From positions 2,077,001 to 2,141,000 of the forward strand of contig CP107216.1 of NCBI GenBank assembly GCA_025757645.1: a DNA stretch of 64,000 nt, read 5' to 3'. Under the pieces are notes generated by a model that did no database searches, was not told where the DNA came from, and worked only from the letters and a program-made list of their open reading frames with translations. This DNA is from Clostridiales bacterium. Lineage in GTDB: Bacteria > Bacillota > Clostridia > Oscillospirales > Oscillospiraceae. Position numbers and translations under genes: made by a program. Each line of letters begins with the position of its first letter. Within the stretch, counting starts at the first letter, position 1. Positions 8,355-15,921 of the stretch are shown piece after piece.

Positions 8355-9016
8355 TTGTATCCACACCCCCAAACCGTTTCAATATATATGCGGTCGGTAT
8401 ATGCCGCGATTTTGGATCGTATTCTGCGGATATGCTCTGCCACAACGCTGCTGTCGCCCTCGCTGTCATAATCCCAAATACGCTCATATATCCGTTCTTT
8501 ATCAAAGATCTGTCCTGGATTTTGAGAAAGCAGTTCCACAATATCAAATTCCTTTTTTGCAAGACCGACACGCTTATCGCCAAAGAACAAGCAACGTTCT
8601 GAATAGTCAATCGTCAAATCACCGGAAAACTTGACTTGTGCTTCAAAATTGTGTCGTGCTTCCCGGCGCAGATGAGCGCGCACCCGCGCTTCAAGTTCCA
8701 TAAGTGAAAAGGGCTTCACAATGTAATCATCGCCGCCAACAGTAAAGCCTTTTACCTTATCTGTATCTTCGATTCGAGCAGTCAGAAAAAGGATCGGGCA
8801 GGATATGTGATCGCGGATACGCTTGCAAACTTCTAACCCGTCTTTTCCGGGCATATTGATGTCAAGCAAAATAATATCCGGTTGTTTTTCCACTTGCTTT
8901 AGTGCTTCTGCACCATTGAAAGCGGGCAGGACACGAAAGCCCTTGCTTTCAAAAAAGCTGCCGAGCATAGAAACAATGTCGCTTTCATCGTCAGCGATTA
9001 AGATTTTTGCTCCCAC
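8342..9016 (-). CDS. OmpR-family response regulator
   Basis: A protein of about 224 residues with a receiver domain (acidic pair DDE at the start, phospho-aspartate in ILLDINMPGKDG, and the conserved KPF lysine) and a winged-helix DNA-binding domain ending RGCGYKW-like (VWGCGYKWVK). No ATG is available. GTG at 9016 is chosen because AGGAGG lies eight bases upstream; another GTG lies nine bases earlier. It is co-transcribed with the kinase. Confidence 0.92.
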   Translation of the reverse strand: MGAKILIADDESDIVSMLGSFFESKGFRVLPAFNGAEALKQVEKQPDIILLDINMPGKDGLEVCKRIRDHISCPILFLTARIEDTDKVKGFTVGGDDYIVKPFSLMELEARVRAHLRREARHNFEAQVKFSGDLTIDYSERCLFFGDKRVGLAKKEFDIVELLSQNPGQIFDKERIYERIWDYDSEGDSSVVAEHIRRIRSKIAAYTDRIYIETVWGCGYKWVK

Positions 9017-9059
9017 TTTACACACCTCCTAACAATTAAGTGTAGTGCTCATTTTTCAA

Positions 9060-9245
9060 CTATTTATCAATTATCTTACTGTCTATTCTTCTCCCGTCAA
9101 CAGGCTTTTCCGCGTCTTTGGGTATCAACCAAATGCGGCTGAACTTTACCGCGCCGGGTATGCGCTCACCCTCGCAAAGTTTCTGCACCCGTCTTTCGGA
9201 AATGCCCCATTTTGCCGCCACTTCCGCACAAGATACATATTCCAT
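9060..9245 (-). CDS. Small helix-turn-helix DNA-binding protein (excisionase-like)
   Basis: A 61-residue MerR/excisionase-type winged HTH. YVSCAEVAAKWGISERRVQK forms the helix-turn-helix and RIPGAVKFSRIWLIPKDAEKP the wing. Such proteins in clostridial elements may act as recombination directionality factors or local regulators; which applies here cannot be seen. AAAGGACGG precedes the ATG. It lies just upstream of the two-component genes. Confidence 0.75.
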   Translation of the reverse strand: MEYVSCAEVAAKWGISERRVQKLCEGERIPGAVKFSRIWLIPKDAEKPVDGRRIDSKIIDK

Positions 9246-9413
9246 ACAAGCACCCGTCCTTTCTGTTCAAAACCTACCATGATATATTATATACGGTCAA
9301 ACGAATAATAGCAATAGACCGAATGTGAATAATAGGAAGTATTTAAGCTAACACAATGAACTAATAGGGCATATCCTTGAAAACGAGGTGAACAGTAGAA
9401 TGTAGTAGGGTGA

Positions 9414-9803
9414 ATGGATATGCCTAAAAGAACGAAGAAAGATAAGCGGCCTGTTGCGAAAATCGACTTCAAGCCGTATGGCGCAGCAATCAAAGCCGGG
9501 CGCACAAAGCAGAAAGAATCCCGGAATAAGGCAGCTGATGCGCTGTTTATTTCGCCGCGCTATCTCGCCAACATCGAGAATAAGGGACAGCATCCCAGCG
9601 TACAGGTATTCTTAGAGCTGATGTCCCGGTATCATATCTCCGTGGATCAGATTCTTCATGGCGAAGCTATGGAGGGCAAGTCTACGGAGCGTATGCAGTT
9701 TGAAACGCTGTTGGACGAGCTGACGGATGCGGAAATCAAAATCCTTACGGCAACGGCGCAAGCGCTACTGGATGCAAGAGCAGACAGCGAGGGAGAAAAT
9801 TGA
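9414..9803 (+). CDS. Xre-family transcriptional regulator
   Basis: A 129-residue protein with one HTH_3 domain at about residues 20-80 (AIKAGRTKQKESRNKAADAL, then SPRYLANIENKGQHPS) and a helical tail. It is divergent from the HTH gene at 9060-9245 and directed toward the mobilization genes, so it is likely the repressor-type switch of ICE transfer. A second in-frame ATG lies six bases downstream and may be the true start. Confidence 0.85.
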   Translation: MDMPKRTKKDKRPVAKIDFKPYGAAIKAGRTKQKESRNKAADALFISPRYLANIENKGQHPSVQVFLELMSRYHISVDQILHGEAMEGKSTERMQFETLLDELTDAEIKILTATAQALLDARADSEGEN

Positions 9804-9945
9804 ATACGGTGTAAGGAACGCTATGAACAGGTAGTTCATGGCGTTTTTCTTTTGCAAAATCCGCAGATGTGGCCAAAAGGCCCCATTCAGATTGTAGTAT
9901 GGGTAGCGGAAGGAATACGGGGGTACGAAGTAGTCAGCAAGCACA

Positions 9946-9965
9946 GCAAGTGTAGCCACACTTGC
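9946..9965 (+). repeat. Inverted repeat, candidate oriT of the outer ICE
   Basis: GCAAGTGT and ACACTTGC form an 8-bp perfect inverted repeat around AGCC in the non-coding region just upstream of mobC and the relaxase gene. This is the expected place for an origin of transfer. The nick site cannot be seen from sequence alone. Confidence 0.5.
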
Positions 9966-10056
9966 GGATTTTTCTTCTTTTCAGGTCCCTTGCCCGAAAA
10001 GAGAAAACTGCTTGTTGGGATATCCCAAACCCTTATGAGAAACGGAGGTATCCGCT

Positions 10057-10386
10057 ATGGCGAACAGGAAACGGCCCATCGTTCTTCGCTGCCCGGTGAC
10101 GGCGGAGGAACGGGCTTTGATTGAACAGAAGATGGCTCAGCTCCCCACCCAGCGGATCGGTGCCTATCTCCGCAAGATGGCGATTGACGGGTATATCATC
10201 TATACAGATACCGCAGATATCAAGGCGTTCACCAAAGAGCTTTCCGCCATCGGCCGGAACATCAATCAGATCGCCAAGCGGATCAACGCCGGAGGTCCTG
10301 CGTATCAGGCCGACATGGACGAGATACGGGAAAGGCTGGACGAGATATGGCAGTTACAAAGACACATCCTATCAAGTCAACGCTGA
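10057..10386 (+). CDS. mobC: MobC-family relaxosome protein
   Basis: A 109-residue accessory protein. The N-terminal half has a ribbon-helix-helix-like region with the QRIGAYLRKMAIDGYI segment, and the C-terminal half has the family motif LSAIGRNINQIAKRIN. MobC proteins bind oriT and help the relaxase open DNA. GGAGG precedes the ATG and the relaxase gene starts 40 bases before its stop, so the two are coupled. Confidence 0.9.
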   Translation: MANRKRPIVLRCPVTAEERALIEQKMAQLPTQRIGAYLRKMAIDGYIIYTDTADIKAFTKELSAIGRNINQIAKRINAGGPAYQADMDEIRERLDEIWQLQRHILSSQR

Positions 10387-11693
10387 AAGCAGCCATTGAC
10401 TATATCTGCAACCCGGAGAAAACAGACGGGAAGCTCCTGGTATCCGCCTATGGCTGCTCCGTCGAAACTGCGGATATCGAATTTGCCTGGACCCGCCGCC
10501 ATGCCATCGACAAGGGAACGAACCTGGGCCGACACCTGATCCAAGCCTTTCAGCCTGGGGAGGTTACGCCGGAACAGGCCCATGAAATAGGCATGGAACT
10601 TGCAAAAGAAATCTTGGGCGGCAAGTATGAATTTGTACTTACCACCCACATAGACAAAGATCATGTTCATAACCACTTGATTTTCAATGCGGTCAGCTTT
10701 CAGGATCACAAGCACTATCACTCCAATAAGCGGAGCTATCACTTCATCCGCCGCACTTCGGACAGGCTTTGCAAAGAACACGGTCTGTCCGTCATCATCC
10801 CCGGACAGGACAAGGGCAAAAGCTATATTGAACATCAGACCACGCAAAACGGCACCAGTTATAAGGCGAAGCTGAAAGCTGCTATTGACCGGCTCCTGCC
10901 AGCCTGTTCCAACCTGGAAGAACTGCTTCGCCGCCTGCAGAGAGAAGGCTATGAGATCAAGCGTGGCAAATATATCTCCGCCAGAGCGCCGGATCAGGAA
11001 CGGTTTACCCGTCTGAAAACCTTGGGGATGGACTACACCGAAGAAGCCCTTGCCGCCCGGATTGCCGGACGCGCCAGACCTTCCCGCCAACCGAAACAGC
11101 AGAATGGAAAGATCAGTCTGCTCATTGATATCCAGAACAACATCAAGGCGCAGCAGAGTGCAGGCTATCGCCGCTGGGCGACCATCGAAAATCTGAAACG
11201 GATCGCGGATACCTCCAACTTTTTGACGGAGCATGGTATCGGCAGTTATGAAGAATTGTTGGATCGGTGCGAGGTGGCATCCGCCTCCGCTGCCCGGCTG
11301 AAAGCGGACCTTCGGGATACCGGGGCGAAAATCGACGAGCTGGCCTTGAAGATGAAGCACGTCGCCGCCTACCGCCAGCTCAAGCCAATCTATGACCGCT
11401 ATAAGGCGTCCAGGGATAAGGAAAAGTTTCTGCGAGGGCATGAGAGCGAGATCATCCTTTTTGAAGCCGCCGCCAGGGAGTGTAAGCGGCTGGGTGCGGT
11501 TCCGCTGCCTGCCACAGAGCGGATGCAGGCCGAAATAGACGAGCTCAACGCAAGAAAAGCCATTCTAAAAGCTGAATTGCAGAAAGCCCAGCGGAAAGAA
11601 CAGGACTATGCTGCCATGCGTCAGAATGTGGAGGATTTTCTTTCCCCGCCGCAGCCGGAGCAGGAGCGGAAAAAGAATGTGGAGCTGGAATAA
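10347..11693 (+). CDS. Relaxase of the outer ICE (MobP-type)
   Basis: A 448-residue relaxase that nicks oriT and stays covalently bound to the transferred strand. The three-histidine metal-binding motif HIDKDHVHNH is at residues 101-110. The N-terminal region (YICNPEKT) and the SNKRSYHFIRR segment fit the VirD2/MobA family of clostridial conjugative transposons. The C-terminal half is helical and charged. It is the only relaxase in this window outside the nested elements, so it is assigned to the ICE. Confidence 0.93.
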   Translation: MAVTKTHPIKSTLKAAIDYICNPEKTDGKLLVSAYGCSVETADIEFAWTRRHAIDKGTNLGRHLIQAFQPGEVTPEQAHEIGMELAKEILGGKYEFVLTTHIDKDHVHNHLIFNAVSFQDHKHYHSNKRSYHFIRRTSDRLCKEHGLSVIIPGQDKGKSYIEHQTTQNGTSYKAKLKAAIDRLLPACSNLEELLRRLQREGYEIKRGKYISARAPDQERFTRLKTLGMDYTEEALAARIAGRARPSRQPKQQNGKISLLIDIQNNIKAQQSAGYRRWATIENLKRIADTSNFLTEHGIGSYEELLDRCEVASASAARLKADLRDTGAKIDELALKMKHVAAYRQLKPIYDRYKASRDKEKFLRGHESEIILFEAAARECKRLGAVPLPATERMQAEIDELNARKAILKAELQKAQRKEQDYAAMRQNVEDFLSPPQPEQERKKNVELE

Positions 11694-11776
11694 ATCCGTT
11701 TTCTGCGTTTTATTCTGGGCTTTTGTCAGAACATCAAATATAATAACGATATAGACATATCAAAGGAGGCGAGCCT

Positions 11777-12109
11777 ATGACGAGAGGCGAAGCAATAAAG
11801 GATTTCTTTTGCAAGACGATCCTGCCCGTGGCGGCCGCCGCGCTGCTGTACTGCATCTTCCGGTCCGCTTGCGTGAAAACCGGTGAGCTGGACTACCTAT
11901 GGTTATGGATACTCTGCGGGCTGCCGTTCGGCATCTGGCGGCTGCGCCTCTGGATCATACCAGGCGGCGGCTCCCTGGGCAGTGGGATTGCCTTGTTCGC
12001 GCTGAACTTTATTCTGGCCGGGATCATCGGCGGTTTCGTTCTGGTCTGGCGGCTGATCGTGGCGGTGTGGTATGTGCCGCTGACGGTGTGGAGATTGATA
12101 GTTGGATGA
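11777..12109 (+). CDS. Small membrane protein (DUF6050-like)
   Basis: A 110-residue protein with three hydrophobic segments at about residues 13-27, 40-60 and 70-100. AAAGGAGG precedes the ATG. It follows the relaxase in the same direction and has relatives at the same place in similar elements; the family name is from memory. Function unknown. Confidence 0.65.
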   Translation: MTRGEAIKDFFCKTILPVAAAALLYCIFRSACVKTGELDYLWLWILCGLPFGIWRLRLWIIPGGGSLGSGIALFALNFILAGIIGGFVLVWRLIVAVWYVPLTVWRLIVG

Positions 12110-12124
12110 CTACACTTAAAACAC

Positions 12125-12152
12125 AAACCGGAGGGATAATACCCTCCGGTTT
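12125..12152. terminator. Convergent terminator
   Basis: An 11-bp stem (AAACCGGAGGG with CCCTCCGGTTT) lies between two convergent genes, the DUF6050-like gene and the HEPN gene. A and T flanks suit both directions. Confidence 0.75.
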
Positions 12153-12157
12153 CTTAA

Positions 12158-13102
12158 TCATTCCGTGTCCGCAAAAAAATCATATGCATTTTCTTTGTTA
12201 AAGTAGTAGTTTGCTATCACTCGGTTTCGTCTTTGATAGTATTCTTTTAGATATAGATTTGAAATGATTGTAACAGCATCAATAACACTTGAAAGCAGTT
12301 TAGCAATATCTTCATCTTCTATTTTAATGAGCGGGATGTCTACTCGATCTTTCCATCTTCTGAACGTAGATGTGGACTCAAAGCGCTTGTCTACTTGTCC
12401 GTTATTATGTACTATCATGTTCCGAAGGTTCACAATATCCAGTAAATCATCCCAAGTTTCAGCGTTCAAATTCTTTCGTATTTCAATTCCAAATGCCTTT
12501 TTGTAGATATCATTTGTTTTTTCAATATTCATAAAGTCGTTCCCAGTATACTTGCGAACAATTTTTTCCAAGAAGCTATCTTTTTTAGATTCACAACTTA
12601 TGAAGAGTAAGGCCTCAAAATAATCCCTAAATAGAACCTCGATAATAGATGCCAGTTCAATTATTTCGATTTGATAGCAGTCATACGCCAATAGCCACTT
12701 CTCTGTTTCAGGTCGATGTTCCGCAACTGCCTGAATACTAATACGATTCATTCGTTTAATACGAACAAAGCGAGCCAGATGCTTTTGTATATTTTTTAGC
12801 GTAGATGTTCGGCCACAAGAATGGCAAAAATTATATCCAGCAGTCTTAGATTCTTTCTTATCGTGAATGCATAAGGAAACTGTCCCACAATAAGGGCAAC
12901 AAAGTTGGTATAGTTGAAATCTTCTGAGGTGCATATTCTTAAAAAAATCCTCAGAAGTTAATGGCTTTCGTTTGATTCTTTTGCAATAGCCAGCATAGAA
13001 TGAGTAGTAAAGTTTCTTCATATAGTTCAAATGTTGATTGGAGAATTTCGCCAGAAATTCCTCGTCTACCAAGGCATACATCTCATTATCTGCTTTTTCC
13101 AT
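12158..13102 (-). CDS. Zinc-ribbon protein with a HEPN-like domain
   Basis: A 314-residue protein, much richer in AT than the backbone. At about residues 65-105 it has a four-cysteine zinc ribbon (CPYCG and CHSCG). The C-terminal half is helical and contains LRNMIVHNNGQ, in which R-x4-H matches the RNase motif of HEPN domains. Many HEPN proteins are RNases in toxin-antitoxin or phage-defence systems, so a defence role is plausible but inferred. The ATG at 13102 has GAGAGGA upstream. It is a single gene in a cargo position between mobilization and antirestriction genes, flanked by terminators on both sides. Confidence 0.6.
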   Translation of the reverse strand: MEKADNEMYALVDEEFLAKFSNQHLNYMKKLYYSFYAGYCKRIKRKPLTSEDFFKNMHLRRFQLYQLCCPYCGTVSLCIHDKKESKTAGYNFCHSCGRTSTLKNIQKHLARFVRIKRMNRISIQAVAEHRPETEKWLLAYDCYQIEIIELASIIEVLFRDYFEALLFISCESKKDSFLEKIVRKYTGNDFMNIEKTNDIYKKAFGIEIRKNLNAETWDDLLDIVNLRNMIVHNNGQVDKRFESTSTFRRWKDRVDIPLIKIEDEDIAKLLSSVIDAVTIISNLYLKEYYQRRNRVIANYYFNKENAYDFFADTE

Positions 13103-13230
13103 AAAGCGATTCCTCTCATAGCAAACATTTTTCTCTAATCCTGACGCAAACAACCATATCCTTATATTTTATAATTATAGCAGTTATTTTTCCAATTTAC
13201 AAATATCTTCATTTTGCAAAAAGAAAAAAG

Positions 13231-13277
13231 CGGGAGTACAGCCAATCGGATGAACCGAAAAGCTGTACTCCCGTTTT
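13231..13277 (-). terminator. Terminator of the topB-antirestriction operon
   Basis: A 12-bp stem (CGGGAGTACAGC, 13231-13242, with 13262-13273). On the minus strand the stem is followed by a run of T residues. It lies just after the small cysteine-rich gene. Confidence 0.8.
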
Positions 13278-13384
13278 ATGTGTCAGAAAGTGTTTGAAAT
13301 CAAGCCTTTTTCTTCATGTACCAGCAAACAGACCGACACATGAGAAATCATAAAGGCTCCCTTTGAAAATACGGATACAGGGAA

Positions 13385-13582
13385 TTATTTTGCGGTTTTT
13401 CCACCCCTATCTTCACATATTTTAGACCGTTTGGAATTGTAATGCGGACAAGCGACCAGACACGCCCTAAAACTCTGCTTGCAGCCGTGAACACATTTTT
13501 TACAAATATGGTTATACTGCCGCCTGCCGTTCTCGCCCAGGAAGAACGCCCATTCCAGCCGCCACTTCTTGCTTCGGCTCAT
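13385..13582 (-). CDS. Small cysteine-rich (zinc-finger-like) protein
   Basis: A 65-residue basic protein with four spaced cysteines: CKKCVHGCKQSFRACLVACP. Its start ATGA overlaps the stop of the ArdA/YodL gene, which supports translation. A clear paralogue (33031-33225) in nested IME A shares RLEW, FFL, the HGCKQSFRA core and CP.Y.SKR, so the protein is selected and not a chance frame. It may bind zinc; the function is unknown. Confidence 0.7.
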   Translation of the reverse strand: MSRSKKWRLEWAFFLGENGRRQYNHICKKCVHGCKQSFRACLVACPHYNSKRSKICEDRGGKTAK

Positions 13583-15429
13583 AGGCAGTCATGCTCCGGC
13601 ACATCACGGCCGGGCTTCTTGCCCTCCGGGGGCTTGTGCTCAGCACACTCCCGTTTGGCATCCTCTAACCGCTCACGGATGGAAGGCTTCTCCGGCGTTG
13701 TCCGATCTGCGTACTCCTGGGCTTTTTCCAATTCTTCGCCGCGTCTGCCGTTGTTGATAACGCCATCGATCATCCCGTAGTCATCTTCCAGCGTCATTTC
13801 CGCCGTGCGGAGGGGATTGTCCTGTTCCGGCTGCTGCGCGAGGACAGCAAAAGCCCGTGTGCCGTTGCCCATGATGAGATATTTCCCATCGTCAGACTGA
13901 TGGTGAACCCCATATCCCGCCGCCTCCATTTGTTCCCGCGTCATATTGGTCACACAAAAGCTGCCTCTGGGTGTGCTGATCCGCTCCTGCGTCGCCATCT
14001 GATCCGGCGTGGGGATCGTGACCTCCGCTGCCCGTTCCGGCTGCAAAAATTCCGGCACCTGGGAGAAGCCAAAGCGGTCACAGTAATGCGCGGTGTTCTC
14101 CCCGTCCTGATGCAGCACCACAATATCGGATACGGACAGGGAGTGCCCCTTGAAGTCTGCCGGGTGGTTGATATTAAATCGGGTATAGATGCTTTCCAAA
14201 CTGTCCTGCTCTGTCAGCGGGGCGGTGTAGACCAGTTCATAGTTCTCCGGCTTTACAGAAAGGCCATTGTTGCGGATGGCATCCAACGGCTCAAAGCGGT
14301 AATCCAATGTTTCATTGCCGCTTTTCAGTTGGTAGATGGAAAAGGTATCTCTCGGAACGGCCTGCGCCTGCTCCGCAATGTCGGCGGGCGTCTGCACATA
14401 GGCGGCCGCCTCCGCTGCATACTCCCGTTCTGCCTTTTCCGCAAAGGCCAGCATTTCATCCGCATGGGACTTCTCCGGGTCATCCAAAGCGGCCTTGACC
14501 TCCGCCGGATCAAAATCAAGAAATTCCTCATAGCCCGTGGCGTCCTTGAATTTTTCGATCTCCGAAGGAAGATAGTCCTCCTGCGTTTGCCCCAGCGCCG
14601 CCAGCTTTTCATCCAGAGCGGAAATGCGCCCTGCCATCAGGTTTTCGTAAAGTTTCTCCTTTGCAGCATGCGCCTCCGGGTGCTCCGCCGCATACTGCGG
14701 ATCGTTCTGACGGAAAAACTCGTCCATGTCAAAGGCGATATCCATAGCCCATTCAGATTTTTCTTCTTCGGGAAGATCGTCCTGAAAGGTCATCACCCGG
14801 TACTCGTCGGGGATACTGCCGCGCTCGCCGTCATAATACTCATGGAAGCTGTCGCCCGTATCACGAACATAGCCCTGATCCGTGAAGGTGCCGTTTTCAT
14901 CTATCACCACGTCCCGGCCGTAGGCCTCATAATCTATGTAGTTTTGCAGGTGCTCCGGCACCTGCATGACCTCCAGTTCCTCAATGTAATAGCGGCCCAG
15001 ATCGTCATAGTCATGGATATCGGGATAGACCTCATAGCAATCCAGATTCTCGGTGAGGTTGATGATCTCCTGCAGGCTGCCGCAATGGTCGCCCATTTCC
15101 ATACCGGCCTGAAACTGTGCGTATTCGCTTTCGCTCATTTCATCCAGCTTCGACGCCAGATAATTCAGCTCGTCCAGATTTTCGTATTCGCCCAGCTTGC
15201 TGTAAAGACCATCCACATAGCAATCATAGTCCGTGATGAACCATTCCTCGTAGGGCTGGCCGAAGTCATCTTTCTGGCCGATTCCGATCCGCTTAAACAC
15301 TTCCTTCAATTCCTCGGCGGTGGTGGGAAACTTCACCCACTCGCCCACAAGCTCGCCCTCGTTATATTTCCCAAGATTGGTGATAAAGGCGGCAAAGGGA
15401 TAATCCTTGTTGTGATCGTAATATGGCAT
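13579..15429 (-). CDS. ArdA-like antirestriction protein with YodL-type C-terminal domain
   Basis: A 616-residue multidomain protein. Residues 1-170 are an acidic ArdA-like domain (FAAFITNLGKYNEGELVGEW at the start; ArdA proteins mimic DNA and inhibit type I restriction). A long acidic linker follows, then a YodL-like region around residues 350-460 (TFSIYQLKSGNETLDYRFEP) and a DUF4316-like tail. The tail contains KPSIRERLEDAKRECAEHK, a motif shared with the next upstream gene. The likely role is protecting incoming ICE DNA. It is in an operon with topB. Confidence 0.85.
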   Translation of the reverse strand: MPYYDHNKDYPFAAFITNLGKYNEGELVGEWVKFPTTAEELKEVFKRIGIGQKDDFGQPYEEWFITDYDCYVDGLYSKLGEYENLDELNYLASKLDEMSESEYAQFQAGMEMGDHCGSLQEIINLTENLDCYEVYPDIHDYDDLGRYYIEELEVMQVPEHLQNYIDYEAYGRDVVIDENGTFTDQGYVRDTGDSFHEYYDGERGSIPDEYRVMTFQDDLPEEEKSEWAMDIAFDMDEFFRQNDPQYAAEHPEAHAAKEKLYENLMAGRISALDEKLAALGQTQEDYLPSEIEKFKDATGYEEFLDFDPAEVKAALDDPEKSHADEMLAFAEKAEREYAAEAAAYVQTPADIAEQAQAVPRDTFSIYQLKSGNETLDYRFEPLDAIRNNGLSVKPENYELVYTAPLTEQDSLESIYTRFNINHPADFKGHSLSVSDIVVLHQDGENTAHYCDRFGFSQVPEFLQPERAAEVTIPTPDQMATQERISTPRGSFCVTNMTREQMEAAGYGVHHQSDDGKYLIMGNGTRAFAVLAQQPEQDNPLRTAEMTLEDDYGMIDGVINNGRRGEELEKAQEYADRTTPEKPSIRERLEDAKRECAEHKPPEGKKPGRDVPEHDCL

Positions 15430-15441
15430 ATCAGCACCTCC

Positions 15442-15921
15442 TTACAGTTCCGGCGCAGATTTTTCCTTATGGGGCTGCACCTTGTTTTTCTCTGCACATT
15501 CCTTCTTGCCCTGTTCCAGCCGTTCCCGGATGGAGGGCTTTTTCTCCGGCTCCGCAGGGCGTTCATGCACCCACTCGTCGCCGGAAAGAGAAATATATCC
15601 GTGTTCCGTAAAATGGCCCTGTTCCTCCTGCATGGCGTACTTGCCAAAAGGAACAGGGTCGATTGCTTTCAGAAGTTCCGGGGGCAGCAGCATATCCATG
15701 TGCTGTGCCAGATACCGCCACCCCAGATCGTTCAGATCGTGGATATTGGGCTCAAATACGAAATAGTCGATGTTGGCCGCAAACTCCTTGAACTGCTCCG
15801 GCGCTGTCAGCTTGAAGGGCGATGCCTGCACTGCCGCCAGCAGTTTTCGGTCCTCCGGGGAGAGGACAGCCACCGCCGCCCTCACTTCGGGTAAATGTTC
15901 CAAAGTCTTATTTTCTGCCAT
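15442..15921 (-). CDS. Small ArdA/YodL-associated ICE protein
   Basis: A 159-residue acidic protein. Its middle (YFVFEPNIHDLNDLGWRYLAQ and the FGKYAMQEEQGHFTEHGYI stretch) resembles the C-terminal part of the ArdA domain in the following gene (YPDIHDYDDLGRYYIEEL, FTDQGYV). It looks like a partial duplication of that domain. It ends with KPSIRERLEQGKKECAEK. The ATG at 15921 is preferred because it has AAGGAAGGTG upstream. It overlaps the topB stop and probably serves in antirestriction. Confidence 0.7.
   Translation of the reverse strand: MAENKTLEHLPEVRAAVAVLSPEDRKLLAAVQASPFKLTAPEQFKEFAANIDYFVFEPNIHDLNDLGWRYLAQHMDMLLPPELLKAIDPVPFGKYAMQEEQGHFTEHGYISLSGDEWVHERPAEPEKKPSIRERLEQGKKECAEKNKVQPHKEKSAPEL

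Noticed and set aside
13900..15894. Plus-strand open frame opposite the ArdA/YodL genes (664 codons)
   Set aside because: Antisense shadow; the minus-strand genes form an ordered operon with overlaps and domain matches.
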